Part shown: in pieces, positions 26,844 to 36,742 of the stretch
How positions within the stretch are numbered: the first letter of the stretch is position 1
How the letters are laid out: each line of letters opens with the position of its first letter
Origin: Pseudomonas linyingensis
GTDB taxonomy: Bacteria; Pseudomonadota; Gammaproteobacteria; Pseudomonadales; Pseudomonadaceae
Assembly: GCF_900109175.1 (NCBI RefSeq)
Contig: NZ_FNZE01000001.1
Span: 1-64,000, forward strand
DNA length: 64,000 nucleotides
Direction: 5' to 3'
The notes under the pieces: generated by a model
What the model was told of the DNA's origin: nothing
Seen by the model: only the letters and a program-made list of their open reading frames with translations
The model's database searches: none
Translations under genes and position numbers: made by a program

Positions 26844-27461
26844 TCAGAGACCGAGGCGGCGGGGCTGCCATTCCTTGATCACCAGGGTGATGTCGATGTT
26901 CTGCCCGAACAGCTTGAGCCGCTCGGGCAGCCAGTAGCCATGCTGCAGGCGGTAGTTGGCGTATTCGACCCGCCAGCCGTCCTGATCGAGCTGCGACAGG
27001 TGGCTGTCGGCATCCAGGGTCACCCGGCTCTTGCTGGTGGGGGCGGGCAGGCCGCGCACCCACCACAGCAGGTGCGAGACCGGCAGGCGCCAGCCGAGCT
27101 GTTCTTCGAGCAGCGCCTCGGGGGATTCGGCCTGGTAGCGCCCCTGATTGGCCACCTCGAGCTGGATGTCGCCCTCGCGGCCGGTCAGGCGGGCGGCGCC
27201 GCGACCGAGCGGGCCGGACAGGCGGATGTCGTAGTAGTCGCGGCGCTGCAGCCAGAACAGCGTGCCGCTGCCGGAGTCCTGCGGGGCGCGGATGCCGACC
27301 TTGCCGCTGATCTGCCAGCCGTCGATGGCGGCGACCTGGGCCTTGTGGCTGCGCCAGCTGGCGGCTTCACCCTGGCCGCCGAGATCCTCGCGCGGGCCGA
27401 GGCCGGCGCAACCGGCGAGCAGCAGCAGGCCGGCGAGCAACAGCAGGCTGCGCAGGTTCAC
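26844..27461 (-). CDS. lolB: Outer-membrane lipoprotein receptor LolB
   Basis: LolB takes lipoproteins from LolA in the periplasm and inserts them in the outer membrane. The 205-residue precursor has a short hydrophobic leader and lipobox LLAGC with C18 as the lipidated residue. [25 protein letters not shown] and the later [11 protein letters not shown] are typical. Translation probably starts at GTG (27461), overlapping the stop of the TPR gene (GTGA). A longer start would not place the lipobox in a leader. Confidence 0.93.
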   Translation of the reverse strand: MNLRSLLLLAGLLLLAGCAGLGPREDLGGQGEAASWRSHKAQVAAIDGWQISGKVGIRAPQDSGSGTLFWLQRRDYYDIRLSGPLGRGAARLTGREGDIQLEVANQGRYQAESPEALLEEQLGWRLPVSHLLWWVRGLPAPTSKSRVTLDADSHLSQLDQDGWRVEYANYRLQHGYWLPERLKLFGQNIDITLVIKEWQPRRLGL

Positions 27462-29200
27462 GGCTGCACCTTGCCGGTTAGGCGCTTGAGAGTTTCCTGC
27501 AGCACGCTGCTGTCCGGCGTGTCGGTCAGCGCCTGGCGCCAGACCTTGCGCGCCGCGTCCTGCTGGCCGCTGACCCACAGCACTTCGCCCAGATGGGCGG
27601 CGACTTCATGGTCGGGCATGCGCTTGAGAGCCTGGCGTAGCAGTTTCTCTGCCTCGGGCAGGTTGCCCAGGCGGTAGTTGACCCAGCCCAGGCTGTCGAG
27701 GATCGCCGGGTCGTCGGGATTGAGTTCGTAGGCCTTGGCAATCAGTTCCCGGGCCTCGGCATAGCGCGTGGTGCGGTCGGCCAGCGTGTAGCCGAGGGCG
27801 TTGAGCGCCATGGCGTTGTCCGGTTCGCGCTCGATGATGAAGCGCAGGTCCCGCTCCAGGCCGGCCAGGTCACCGCGCTTCTCGGCGAGCATGGCGCGGG
27901 TGTAGGTCAGGTTGAGATCTTCTGGGAACTGCTCGAGGGCCTCGCTGATGCGCTGCCAGGCGGCATCGTAGCGCTGCTGCTTGGACAGGCTCTCGATCTC
28001 GATCAGGTACAGCTGCAGGGCATAGTCGGGCTGGCTGTCGCGGGCGCCGGCCAACAGGCGCTCGGCCTCGGCACTGCGCCCGGCCTTGACCAACAGCTCG
28101 GTGCGGCGCACCTGTGCCGGCAGGTAATCGTTGCCCGGGCCGACCTCGGCGTAGTCGCCCAGGGCGCGGCGGCTGTCGTTTTGCTGCTCGGCGATGCGGC
28201 CGAGGTTGAAGTGTGCGGCGTCGACATGACTGTCGCGCTCGATCAGCTCCTCGAGGAGGGGGCGCGCCTCGTCCCAGGCCTTGGCCTCGATGCTGACCAG
28301 GGCCAGCGACAGGCGCAGGTCGTCGTCTTCGGGAAAGCGCTGCAGCAGCTCGATGAACTGCTTGCGGGCGGCGTCCAGTTGCTGGTCTTCCAGCAGCTGG
28401 CGGGCGTAGGTCAGGCGCAGGCGCTTGTCGTCGGGGTGTTGGCGCAGCCCGGCCTTGAGCAGGGACAGGGCTTCCTCGTTGCGATCCAGCGAGCGCAGCA
28501 GGCGGGCGCGCAGCAGCAGCGGGGCGACCTCGCGGCTGCCGGCCGGGTGGGCCTCGAGGCTGGCCAGGGCTTCCTCGCGGCGGCCGTCCTGCTGCAGCAG
28601 CACGGCGCGGCCGAACACCAGCTGGGCGTTGTCCGGGTAGCGCTCGAGCAGGCGGTCGAAACTCTGGCGCAGACCGGCGCGGGTTTCCGGGTCGGTCTGC
28701 GCGGCGGTCAGGGCGAGGAAGTCGAAGTGGGTGTCGCCCTTGGCCTGCAGTACCTGCTCCATATACAGCATGGCTTGGTCGTGGCGCCCGGCGCGGGCCA
28801 GCTGGATGGCGGCGACGCGCTGGGCGTCGAGGTTGTCCTCGGCGCTGTCGGCCCACAGCAGGGCGGTTTCCAGGGCGGCCTCGTCGGCGCCCAGGTACTC
28901 GGCGATGCGGAAGGCGCGCTCGGCCACCGCCGGGTCGCCGGTGGCGTGGGCCTGCTCGACGTAGTTGGCCAGGGCGATATCGAAGCGGTCACGCTGCCCG
29001 GCCAGTTCGGCGACCAGCAGGCTGTACAGGGTGTCCGGGCTGAACGAGGCGCTGGGGACGGCGGCAACGGCAGCGCTGGGTGGGGTGGCGGTCTCGGCCT
29101 CCGGCTGCGCAGCATCGGTGCGGGCAGAGGGCAGAATCTGGCAACCGCCCAGCAAGGCGAGGGCACTCAACAGCGCGAAGGATTTGTTTATGGCAGGCAT
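27458..29200 (-). CDS. TPR-repeat lipoprotein
   Basis: This 580-residue protein begins with a lipoprotein leader (LALLGGC, C20) and continues as TPR-like helical repeats, with clear units such as [45 protein letters not shown] near the C-terminus. It is the conserved gene upstream of lolB in Pseudomonas and probably acts in envelope protein assembly; that role is inferred from location and repeats. The ATG at 29200 starts the leader; a TTG nine codons earlier is less likely. Confidence 0.85.
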   Translation of the reverse strand: MPAINKSFALLSALALLGGCQILPSARTDAAQPEAETATPPSAAVAAVPSASFSPDTLYSLLVAELAGQRDRFDIALANYVEQAHATGDPAVAERAFRIAEYLGADEAALETALLWADSAEDNLDAQRVAAIQLARAGRHDQAMLYMEQVLQAKGDTHFDFLALTAAQTDPETRAGLRQSFDRLLERYPDNAQLVFGRAVLLQQDGRREEALASLEAHPAGSREVAPLLLRARLLRSLDRNEEALSLLKAGLRQHPDDKRLRLTYARQLLEDQQLDAARKQFIELLQRFPEDDDLRLSLALVSIEAKAWDEARPLLEELIERDSHVDAAHFNLGRIAEQQNDSRRALGDYAEVGPGNDYLPAQVRRTELLVKAGRSAEAERLLAGARDSQPDYALQLYLIEIESLSKQQRYDAAWQRISEALEQFPEDLNLTYTRAMLAEKRGDLAGLERDLRFIIEREPDNAMALNALGYTLADRTTRYAEARELIAKAYELNPDDPAILDSLGWVNYRLGNLPEAEKLLRQALKRMPDHEVAAHLGEVLWVSGQQDAARKVWRQALTDTPDSSVLQETLKRLTGKVQP

Positions 29201-29305
29201 AGGCGGGCTCACCGGCAAGTCGGCCAATCATGACACAAGCGCCCCGTCAATCCCATGCTTGCCGGGTGTCATCGTCCGGGCGAGGGGGCCGGCTACGCCA
29301 GGCAG

Positions 29306-29333
29306 TTGTCCTGCACCGGCCTAAGTAGGACAA
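29306..29333. promoter_or_regulatory. Dyad in the hemA promoter region
   Basis: TTGTCCT, 14 bases, AGGACAA forms a 7-bp inverted repeat 34 bases before the hemA start and between two divergent genes. TTGTCC with ACAATT 18 bases on could also be the hemA promoter itself, so the dyad may be an operator over it. Confidence 0.45.
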
Positions 29334-29366
29334 TTGTCGGCTTCCAGGCCACCTCAGCATCCCCGC

Positions 29367-30635
29367 ATGGCTTTTCTCGCCCTCGGCATCAACCATAAAA
29401 CCGCATCCGTGGCGGTCCGCGAGCGCGTGGCTTTCGGCCCCGAGCAGCTGGTCGAGGCCCTGCAGCAGCTGTGCCGGGTGACGCCATGCCGCGAGGCGGC
29501 GATCCTCTCCACCTGCAACCGCAGCGAGCTGTACCTGGCGCTGGACGAGGCGCAGGCCGAGGCGATCCTCGCCTGGCTGGCCGGCTACCACGGCCTTAAC
29601 CTCGACGAACTGCGTGCCTGTGCCTACATCCACGAGGACAACGAGGCCGTGCGTCACATGATGCGCGTGGCCTGCGGGCTGGACTCGATGATCCTCGGCG
29701 AGCCGCAGATTCTCGGCCAAATGAAGGACGCCTACGCCAGCGCCCGCGAGGCCGGCACCCTCGGCCCGCTGCTCGGCCGGCTGTTCCAGGCTACCTTCAG
29801 CACCGCCAAGACCGTGCGCACCGACACCCGCATCGGCGAGAACCCGGTATCGGTGGCCTTCGCCGCGGTGAGCCTGGCCAAGCAGATCTTCAGCGAGCTG
29901 CCGCGCAGCCAGGCTCTGCTGATCGGCGCCGGCGAGACCATCACCCTGGTCGCCCGCCACCTGCACGAGCAGGGCATCCGCCGCATCGTGGTGGCCAACC
30001 GCACCCTCGAGCGCGCCAGCCAGTTGGCCGATGAGGTCGGCGGCCAGGCCGTGCTGCTGGCCGACATTCCCGAGCAACTGGTCAACAGCGACATCGTCAT
30101 CAGCTCCACCGCCAGCCCGCTGCCGATCCTCGGCAAGGGCGCGGTCGAGCGCGCGCTGAAGAAGCGCAAGCACCGCCCGGTGTTCATGGTCGACATCGCC
30201 GTGCCGCGCGACATCGAGCCGGAAGTCGGCGAGCTGGACGACGTCTACCTGTACACCGTCGACGACCTCCACGAGGTCATCGCCGAGAACCTGCGCAGCC
30301 GTCAGGGCGCCGCCCGCGCCGCCGAGGAGCTGGTGCTGACCGGGGTCGACGAGTTCATGGCGCGCCTGCGCGAGCGCGACAGCGTCGACCTGCTGCGCGG
30401 CTACCGCCAGCGCGCCGAACAGCTGCGCGACGAGGAGCTGGCCAAGGCCCTGCGCCAGCTCGGCAACGGCATCCCGGCCGAGGACGTGCTGGCCCAGCTG
30501 GCCCGCGGCCTGACCAACAAGCTGCTGCATGCGCCCAGCGTGCAGCTGAAGAAGTTTTCCGCCGCCGGCCGCCACGATGCGCTGGCCGTAGCCCAGGAAC
30601 TGCTCGACCTCGACGGGGCCGGGCACAACCGCTAA
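29367..30635 (+). CDS. hemA: Glutamyl-tRNA reductase
   Basis: HemA reduces glutamyl-tRNA to glutamate-1-semialdehyde, the regulated first step of tetrapyrrole synthesis. The 422-residue length equals that of the P. aeruginosa enzyme. C50 in STCNRSE is the catalytic cysteine; [14 protein letters not shown] near the start binds substrate, and [16 protein letters not shown] is the NADPH-binding turn. The ATG at 29367 gives the conserved [11 protein letters not shown] start. It is first in the run hemA-prfA-prmC-moeB-murI. Confidence 0.97.
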   Translation: MAFLALGINHKTASVAVRERVAFGPEQLVEALQQLCRVTPCREAAILSTCNRSELYLALDEAQAEAILAWLAGYHGLNLDELRACAYIHEDNEAVRHMMRVACGLDSMILGEPQILGQMKDAYASAREAGTLGPLLGRLFQATFSTAKTVRTDTRIGENPVSVAFAAVSLAKQIFSELPRSQALLIGAGETITLVARHLHEQGIRRIVVANRTLERASQLADEVGGQAVLLADIPEQLVNSDIVISSTASPLPILGKGAVERALKKRKHRPVFMVDIAVPRDIEPEVGELDDVYLYTVDDLHEVIAENLRSRQGAARAAEELVLTGVDEFMARLRERDSVDLLRGYRQRAEQLRDEELAKALRQLGNGIPAEDVLAQLARGLTNKLLHAPSVQLKKFSAAGRHDALAVAQELLDLDGAGHNR

Positions 30636-30693
30636 CCGCCCGTGCGCGCCGCGCCGATTGACCGGCGTGGCGCCGGCCATGGTGAAACCACCG

Positions 30694-31776
30694 ATGAAAG
30701 CCTCGCTGCTGAACAAGCTCGATACCCTGCAGGACCGTTTCGAGGAGCTGACCGCGCTGCTCGGCGACGCCGAGGTGATCAGCGACCAGACCAAGTTCCG
30801 CGCCTATTCCCGTGAATATGCCGAGATCGAGCCGGTCAACGCCGCCTTCCGCGAGTTCCGCAAGGTGCTGGGCGACCTCGAGGGCGCCCAGGCGCTGCTC
30901 AAGGACAGCGACCCCGACCTGCGCGAGATGGCCGAGGAGGAAGTGACCACGGCCAAGGCGCAGCTCGAGGGGCTGGAGAGCCGCCTGCAGCGCATGCTGC
31001 TGCCCAAGGATCCCAACGACGGTCGCAACGTGTTCCTCGAGATCCGCGCCGGCACCGGCGGCGACGAGGCGGCGATCTTCTCCGGCGACCTGTTCCGCAT
31101 GTACTCGCGCTACGCCGAGCGCCAGGGCTGGCGAGTCGAGATCCTCTCCGAGAGCGAGGGCGAGCACGGTGGCTACAAGGAAGTGATCGCTCGCGTCGAG
31201 GGCGACAACGTCTACGCCAAGCTCAAGTTCGAGTCCGGCGCCCACCGCGTGCAGCGCGTGCCGGAAACCGAGTCCCAGGGCCGCATCCACACCTCGGCCT
31301 GCACCGTGGCGGTGCTGCCGGAGCCGGACGAGCAGGCGGCCATCGAGATCAATCCGGCCGATCTGCGTGTCGACACCTATCGCGCCTCCGGTGCCGGCGG
31401 CCAGCACATCAACAAGACCGACTCGGCGGTGCGCATCACCCACCTGCCGACCGGCATGGTGGTCGAGTGTCAGGAAGAACGCTCGCAGCACAAGAACCGC
31501 GCCCGCGCCATGGGCTGGCTGGCAGCCCGACTGCAGGACCAGCAGGACGCCGCCGCACACAAGGAAATCTCCGAGACGCGCAAGCTGCTGGTCGGCTCCG
31601 GTGATCGTTCCGAGCGTATCCGCACCTACAACTTCCCCCAGGGCCGGGTCACCGACCACCGCATCAACCTGACCCTGTACTCGCTGAACGAGATCATGGG
31701 CGGCGCGGTGGAGCAGGTGATCGAGCCGCTGCTGCAGGAGTACCAGGCCGACCAATTGGCGGCGCTGGGCGACTGA
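30694..31776 (+). CDS. prfA: Peptide chain release factor 1
   Basis: RF1 reads UAA and UAG stop codons. The 360-residue protein has the catalytic GGQ in [10 protein letters not shown] and the recognition-loop PxT as PET in [14 protein letters not shown]. The start [10 protein letters not shown] at 30694 is the family start. The enzyme that methylates the GGQ glutamine (PrmC) is encoded next. Confidence 0.97.
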   Translation: MKASLLNKLDTLQDRFEELTALLGDAEVISDQTKFRAYSREYAEIEPVNAAFREFRKVLGDLEGAQALLKDSDPDLREMAEEEVTTAKAQLEGLESRLQRMLLPKDPNDGRNVFLEIRAGTGGDEAAIFSGDLFRMYSRYAERQGWRVEILSESEGEHGGYKEVIARVEGDNVYAKLKFESGAHRVQRVPETESQGRIHTSACTVAVLPEPDEQAAIEINPADLRVDTYRASGAGGQHINKTDSAVRITHLPTGMVVECQEERSQHKNRARAMGWLAARLQDQQDAAAHKEISETRKLLVGSGDRSERIRTYNFPQGRVTDHRINLTLYSLNEIMGGAVEQVIEPLLQEYQADQLAALGD

Positions 31777-31793
31777 GCCACTGCGCAAGCCTC

Positions 31794-31862
31794 TAGGAGC
31801 GAGCTTGCTCGCGATGCCCTTGTACGACCTGCCGCGTGATCGCCAGCAAGCTGGCTCCTACG
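31794..31862. repeat. REP-type inverted pair between prfA and prmC
   Basis: TAGGAGCGAGCTTGCTCGCGAT (start at 31794) is followed, about 22 bases on, by an inverted copy ending AGCTGGCTCCTAC (31838-31862). Each arm contains its own small stem (GCGAGC/GCTCGC and GCCAGC/GCTGGC). This matches the REP elements scattered between Pseudomonas genes. The right end abuts the GGAG that serves as the prmC ribosome site. Confidence 0.8.
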
Positions 31863-31873
31863 GAGATGATGTC

Positions 31874-32734
31874 ATGGCCTCCATCGAATCCCTGTTGAGC
31901 AGCGCCGCGCTGCCCGACTCGCCGAGCCCCAGGCTGGATGCCGAGCTGCTGCTCGCCCACGTGCTCGGCAAGCCGCGCAGCTACCTGCGCACCTGGCCCG
32001 AGCACGAGCCTTCCGTGGCCCAGTGCGCGGCCTTCGCTGCGCTGCTCGAGCGGCGCCGCAGCGGCGAGCCAGTGGCCTACCTGCTCGGCCAGCAGGGCTT
32101 CTGGAGCCTGGATCTGGAAGTGGCGCCGCACACCCTGATCCCGCGTCCGGACACCGAACTGCTGGTGGAGACCGCGTTGGCGCTGCTCCCCGGCGGCTCG
32201 GTCCGGGTGCTCGATCTGGGCACCGGCACCGGCGCCATCGCCCTGGCCCTGGCCAGCGAGCGGCCGGCCTGGCAGGTGCTCGGCGTCGACCGCGTGCCCG
32301 AAGCGGTGGCCCTAGCCGAGCGCAACCGCGCGCGCCTCAAGCTGGGCAATGTCCGCTTCGTCGAGAGTCGCTGGTTCGCGGCCCTGGCCGGGCAGCGCTT
32401 CGCGATGATCGTCGGCAATCCGCCGTACATCGCCGCCGAGGATCCGCACCTGCGCGAGGGCGACGTGCGCTTCGAGCCGGCCAGCGCGCTGGTCGCCGGC
32501 AGAGACGGCCTGGACGACATCCGCGAGATAGTCGCGCAGGCGCCGGAGCACCTCGAGCCCGCCGGCTGGCTGCTGCTCGAGCATGGCTACGATCAGGGTG
32601 AAGCGGTGCGTGCCCTGTTCGCCGCCCGCGGCTTCACGGCGGTGGACAGCCGCCGCGACCTGGGCGGCAACGAGCGCATCACCCTCGGCCGCTGGAATGG
32701 AGAGTCTCTTGTGGGTGAACCGAATGCTGAGTGA
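31874..32734 (+). CDS. prmC: Release factor glutamine methyltransferase
   Basis: PrmC methylates the glutamine of the GGQ motif in release factors. The 286-residue protein has an N-terminal helical domain, the SAM-binding DLGTGTGAIALALA and the substrate motif NPPY in MIVGNPPYIAAED. The ATG at 31874 (MASIESLL) follows CGGAG; an in-frame start further upstream would lie inside the REP element. Confidence 0.96.
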   Translation: MASIESLLSSAALPDSPSPRLDAELLLAHVLGKPRSYLRTWPEHEPSVAQCAAFAALLERRRSGEPVAYLLGQQGFWSLDLEVAPHTLIPRPDTELLVETALALLPGGSVRVLDLGTGTGAIALALASERPAWQVLGVDRVPEAVALAERNRARLKLGNVRFVESRWFAALAGQRFAMIVGNPPYIAAEDPHLREGDVRFEPASALVAGRDGLDDIREIVAQAPEHLEPAGWLLLEHGYDQGEAVRALFAARGFTAVDSRRDLGGNERITLGRWNGESLVGEPNAE

Positions 32735-33482
32735 CGATGAACTGCTGCGCTACAGCCGGCAGATCCTCCTGCCCCAGATCGACATCGACGGCCAGCTGCG
32801 CCTGAAGCACGGTCGCGTGCTGATCGTCGGCCTCGGCGGCCTCGGCTCGCCGGTGGCGCTGTACCTGGCCGCCGCCGGGGTCGGCGAGCTGCACTTGGCC
32901 GACTTCGACACGGTCGACCTGACCAACCTGCAGCGCCAGGTGATCCATGACAGCGTCAGTGTCGGCCTAGCCAAGGTCGATTCGGCCATGGCGCGTCTCG
33001 CCGCGCTCAACCCGCACGTCGCGCTCAAGCCGCTGCGCCAGGCGCTGGACGCCGACAGCCTGGCCGCCGCGGTGGCGGCGGTGGACGTGGTGGTCGACTG
33101 CTGCGACAACTTCGCCACCCGCAGCGCGGTGAACGCCGCCTGCGTGGCCACTGGCAAGCCGCTGGTGTCCGGTGCCGCGATCCGCCTGGAAGGCCAGTTG
33201 GCGGTGTTCGATCCGCGCCACGCCGCCAGCCCCTGCTACCACTGCCTGTACGGCGCCGGCAGCGAAGACGAGCTGACCTGCAGCGAGGCCGGCGTGGTCG
33301 GTCCGCTGGTCGGTCTGGTCGGCAGCCTGCAGGCGCTGGAAACCCTCAAGCTCTTGGTCGGCTTCGGCGAGCCGCTGGTCGGCCGCCTGCTGCTGGTCGA
33401 TGCTCTGACCAGCCGCTTCCGCGAGCTGCGCGTCAAGCGCGACCCGCTGTGCACGGTATGCGGGACGCGCGATGGCCAGTGA
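32724..33482 (+). CDS. moeB: Molybdopterin-synthase adenylyltransferase
   Basis: MoeB adenylates the MoaD C-terminus for molybdopterin synthesis. The 252-residue protein has GLGGLGSP for ATP binding, [11 protein letters not shown] with the catalytic arginine region, and four zinc cysteines in CYHC and CTVC. It overlaps prmC by 11 bases. A ThiF-type role in thiamine synthesis is the alternative, but the pairing with prmC and murI matches moeB in P. aeruginosa. Confidence 0.92.
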   Translation: MLSDDELLRYSRQILLPQIDIDGQLRLKHGRVLIVGLGGLGSPVALYLAAAGVGELHLADFDTVDLTNLQRQVIHDSVSVGLAKVDSAMARLAALNPHVALKPLRQALDADSLAAAVAAVDVVVDCCDNFATRSAVNAACVATGKPLVSGAAIRLEGQLAVFDPRHAASPCYHCLYGAGSEDELTCSEAGVVGPLVGLVGSLQALETLKLLVGFGEPLVGRLLLVDALTSRFRELRVKRDPLCTVCGTRDGQ

Positions 33483-34266
33483 GGCGCCGGTCGGCGTATT
33501 CGACTCCGGGGTCGGCGGCCTGTCGGTGCTGGGCGAGATCCGCGCGAGGCTGCCCTTTGAGTCGCTGCTCTATGTCGCTGACAGCGGCCACGTGCCCTAC
33601 GGCGAGAAGAGCCCCGAGTACATCCGCGAGCGCTGCCGGCACATCGCCGACTTCCTCCTCGGCGAGGGTGCCAAGGCCCTGGTGGTGGCCTGCAACACCG
33701 CCACGGTGGCAGCGGTGGCCGAGCTGCGCGAGCGCCATCCCGAACTGCCCATCGTCGGCATGGAGCCGGCGGTCAAGCCGGCCGCTGCGGCCACCCGCAG
33801 CGGCGCGGTCGGCGTGCTGGCCACCACCGGCACCCTGAAGAGCGCGCGCTTCGCCGCCCTGCTGGATCGCTTCGCCCACGACGTGCGGGTGGTCACCCAG
33901 CCCTGCCCGGGGCTGGTGGAGTGCGTCGAGCAGGGCGCCCTGACCGCGCCGCAGACCCGCGCGCTGCTGGCGTCCTACGTGCAGCCGCTGCTGGCCGCCG
34001 GCTGCGACACGCTGATCCTCGGTTGCACCCACTATCCCTTCCTCAGGCCGCTGCTGCGCGAGCTGGTGCCGGCCGAGGTGGAGCTGATCGACACCGGTGC
34101 CGCGGTGGCGCGCCAGCTCGCGCGCCTGCTCGGCGAGCGTGGTCTGCTCGCCGCGGGGCCGGCGCAGGCGGCACGCTTCTGGTCGAGTGGCGAGCCGGCC
34201 GCTCTGGCGCGGGTGCTGCCGGTGCTGTGGGGCGAGGCGGCGGCGGTCGCGGCGCTGGGCTGCTGA
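33472..34266 (+). CDS. murI: Glutamate racemase
   Basis: MurI makes D-glutamate for peptidoglycan. The 264-residue enzyme has [13 protein letters not shown], the two catalytic cysteines in ACNTAT and GCTHYPFL, and the normal length. It overlaps moeB by 11 bases and is last in the hemA run. Confidence 0.96.
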   Translation: MASEAPVGVFDSGVGGLSVLGEIRARLPFESLLYVADSGHVPYGEKSPEYIRERCRHIADFLLGEGAKALVVACNTATVAAVAELRERHPELPIVGMEPAVKPAAAATRSGAVGVLATTGTLKSARFAALLDRFAHDVRVVTQPCPGLVECVEQGALTAPQTRALLASYVQPLLAAGCDTLILGCTHYPFLRPLLRELVPAEVELIDTGAAVARQLARLLGERGLLAAGPAQAARFWSSGEPAALARVLPVLWGEAAAVAALGC

Positions 34267-34299
34267 AACTTCGCCATTCTCGCGCCGACGAACGGCTCC

Positions 34300-34305
34300 T
34301 ATACT
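34300..34305 (+). promoter_or_regulatory. Possible -10 of the pagL promoter
   Basis: TATACT lies 93 bases before pagL in the 131-base gap after murI. The matching -35 region is weak, so this is tentative. A PhoP-type direct repeat was not seen. Confidence 0.35.
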
Positions 34306-34397
34306 GCAAGCAGACTGCCACTGCCGAGCAGTAAGAGCGGTGCTCCGGCGGTCAGGGGATCTGCCCCCATCACCACGAAAATAAGGAAGTTCCGACC

Positions 34398-34913
34398 ATG
34401 AAGCGATTGCTGAGCATCGGTGCCGTAGTGACCCTGGCCCTGGGCGCGAGTGCGCCGGCCAGTGCCTGGGACGTGACCCTCGCCGGCGGGGTGACCCGCG
34501 AGTCCACCGAGGTGATCCGCCTGGCCCTGCAGCGCGACTTCGAGCGCAGTTGGTGGCAGAGTTCCACCGGCCGCCTGACCGGCTACTGGGATGCCGGCTA
34601 CACCTACTGGTTTGGCGACCAGTCGGCGAGCAACCACAGCCTGTCGTTCGCCCCGGTGTTCGTCTACGAGTTCGCCGGCGAGTCGGTGCGTCCCTACGTC
34701 GAGGCCGGCATCGGCGCGGCGCTGTTCTCCAGCACCGAGCACGAGAGCCACGACCTCAGCACCGCCTTCCAGTTCGAGGACCGCATCGGCTTCGGCCTGC
34801 GCTTCGCCGGTCAGGAGATCGGCGTGCGCGCCATCCACTACTCCAACGCCGGGATCAAGAATCCCAACGACGGCGCCGAGACCTACACGCTGCACTATCG
34901 CACGTCGTTCTGA
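34398..34913 (+). CDS. pagL: Lipid A 3-O-deacylase PagL
   Basis: PagL is an outer-membrane beta-barrel that removes the 3-O-acyl chain of lipid A. The 171-residue precursor has a signal peptide (cleavage near APASA-WDV) and the C-terminal IHYSNAGIKNPNDGAETYTLHY, which holds the catalytic His-Ser pair and glutamate and ends in an aromatic residue, as barrel proteins do. AAGGAA precedes the ATG. The P. aeruginosa gene also lies next to murI. Confidence 0.93.
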   Translation: MKRLLSIGAVVTLALGASAPASAWDVTLAGGVTRESTEVIRLALQRDFERSWWQSSTGRLTGYWDAGYTYWFGDQSASNHSLSFAPVFVYEFAGESVRPYVEAGIGAALFSSTEHESHDLSTAFQFEDRIGFGLRFAGQEIGVRAIHYSNAGIKNPNDGAETYTLHYRTSF

Positions 34914-34914
34914 G

Positions 34915-35430
34915 TCAGCCGCGCAACCGCGCCTGCTCGCGGTACAGCGCGGCAAAGCCGTGCAGCACGGGCATCACCAGCGCCCACAGGCCGGCGAGCA
35001 GCAGCAGGGTCGGCGTGCTGCCGAGCGGCAAGCCGACCCCGGCGATGCTGGCACCGGCCCAGTAGGACAGCGGCCCGGCCAGCGCGCCGAGCAGGCTGCC
35101 CAGCCACCAGGGCCGCGCGGTCCAGGCCAGGCAGTGGTTCAGGGTGGTGGCGAACAGGGCCCAGAGCAGCGCCAGCCACAGCGGCACCAGCAGCCGCTCT
35201 GCGCCGAAGTCGAATACCCCGAACTGCAGCAGGAAGCTGTCCAGCGCACTGCCGGCGATCAGCACGCTGGCCACCAGCCGGCCTTCCTCGCGCCAGCGAG
35301 CGATCCAGCGGAAGTGCGCGAGCAGCGCCAGCGCGGCGACCGCCAGCAGCCACGGCTCGCGGGCGGCGAACACGCAGGCGAACCAGCCGGTCTGGAACAG
35401 CAGGGCGTTGAGCAGCAGTTTGCGGTTCAT
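34915..35430 (-). CDS. DUF2878 integral membrane protein
   Basis: This 171-residue protein has about five hydrophobic segments and the family blocks ALLFQTGWFACVFAA at the start and WLALLWALFATTLNHCLAW in the middle. The function is unknown. It is the last gene of the photolyase/cyclopropane-synthase run, 43 bases after the methyltransferase gene, so a membrane-lipid role is possible but only by association. Confidence 0.8.
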   Translation of the reverse strand: MNRKLLLNALLFQTGWFACVFAAREPWLLAVAALALLAHFRWIARWREEGRLVASVLIAGSALDSFLLQFGVFDFGAERLLVPLWLALLWALFATTLNHCLAWTARPWWLGSLLGALAGPLSYWAGASIAGVGLPLGSTPTLLLLAGLWALVMPVLHGFAALYREQARLRG

Positions 35431-35473
35431 CGGCGGGCTACCTGTGTGCAGAGTGAGGGCGGCGATGATGCCA

Positions 35474-36742
35474 TCAACCCGCGAAGCGCCCCAGCAGCGG
35501 CGCCGGCCGCGCCTCCGGTTTGGCCAGCAGCATCTGCACCGTGCCGATGCTGCGCTCGAGAAAGCCGCCCTCGCAGTAGCACAGGTAGAACTCCCACAGC
35601 CGGTAGAAGTGCTCGTCGTAGCCGAGCTGCTCGAGGTGGCCGCGGACGTGGCGCAGGTTGTCGTGCCAGTGGCGCAGGGTGCGCGCGTAGTGGGCGCCGA
35701 AGTCCTCGAGGTGCAGCAGGTTCATGTCGCTCTCGCGGCTGACGGTGGTCAGCATCGCCTCGATCGACGGCAGCGCGCCGCCGGGGAAGATGTAGCGCTG
35801 GATGAAGTCGACGCTGTTGCAGGCCTGGCGGTAGCGCTGGTCGCGGATGGTGATGGCCTGCAGCAGCATCAGCCCGTCCGCCTTGAGCAGCTGCGCGCAC
35901 TGGCGGAAGTACTCGGGCAGGTAGCGGTGGCCGACCGCCTCGATCATCTCGATCGACACCAGCTTGTCGAACTGGCCGTCGAGTTCGCGGTAGTCCTTGA
36001 GCAGCAGGGTGACGCGACTTTCCAGGCCCATCTCGGCGATGCGCCGCGCGGTGTAGGCGTGCTGCTCGCGCGACAGGGTGGTGGTGGTCACCCGGCAGCC
36101 GTAGTGGCTGGCGGCGTACAGCGCCATGCTGCCCCAGCCGGTGCCGATCTCCAGCAGGTGGTCGCTGGGCTGGAGGTCGAGCTTCTGGCAGATGCGCTCC
36201 AGCTTGTTGAGCTGCGCCTGCTCGAGGCTGTCGTCGGCGCTGCGGAACATCGCCGCCGAGTACATCATGGTGCGGTCGAGGAAGGCCTCGAACAGCTCGT
36301 TGCCGAGATCGTAGTGGGCGGCGATGTTCTTCTGCGAACCGCTGCGCGAGTTGCGGTTCAACCAGTGCAGGGCGCGCAGCACGGGCCGGCCGAGGGCGGC
36401 CAGGCCGCCTTCGAGGGCGTCGAGCACCGCGAGGTTGGCGACCAGCACGCGGACCACTGCGGTTAGGTCCGGGCTGCTCCAGTAGCCGTGGATGTAGGCC
36501 TCGCCGGCGCCGATCGAACCGTTGCCGGCGACCAGGCCCCAGGCGGCGCTGTCGTGGATGTGGATTTCGCCGTGCAACGCGGCGTGCGGCTCGCCGAAAC
36601 TGTGGCGTTCGTCGCCCTCGACCAGCAGCAGGCGGCCACGGCGCAACTGGCCGAGCTGGCGCAGCACGGCGCGGCGCAGCAGGCCGGCAGCCAGGCCATC
36701 GGCAAGGCGGGCACGGGAGGCGGTCAGGCTAGAGGTCTTCAT
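35474..36742 (-). CDS. cfa: Cyclopropane-fatty-acyl-phospholipid synthase-like methyltransferase
   Basis: This 422-residue SAM-dependent enzyme acts on unsaturated phospholipid acyl chains. LEIGTGWGSMALYAASHYGCRVTTTTLSREQ is the SAM site, FDKLVSIEMIEAVGHRYLPEYF carries the conserved glutamate region, and FYLCYCEGGFLERSIGTVQ is the C-terminal Cfa signature. It is about 40 residues longer than E. coli Cfa. Its neighbours (DUF1365, FAD oxidoreductase, SDR) suggest a multi-step lipid modification rather than simple cyclopropanation. Confidence 0.9.
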   Translation of the reverse strand: MKTSSLTASRARLADGLAAGLLRRAVLRQLGQLRRGRLLLVEGDERHSFGEPHAALHGEIHIHDSAAWGLVAGNGSIGAGEAYIHGYWSSPDLTAVVRVLVANLAVLDALEGGLAALGRPVLRALHWLNRNSRSGSQKNIAAHYDLGNELFEAFLDRTMMYSAAMFRSADDSLEQAQLNKLERICQKLDLQPSDHLLEIGTGWGSMALYAASHYGCRVTTTTLSREQHAYTARRIAEMGLESRVTLLLKDYRELDGQFDKLVSIEMIEAVGHRYLPEYFRQCAQLLKADGLMLLQAITIRDQRYRQACNSVDFIQRYIFPGGALPSIEAMLTTVSRESDMNLLHLEDFGAHYARTLRHWHDNLRHVRGHLEQLGYDEHFYRLWEFYLCYCEGGFLERSIGTVQMLLAKPEARPAPLLGRFAG

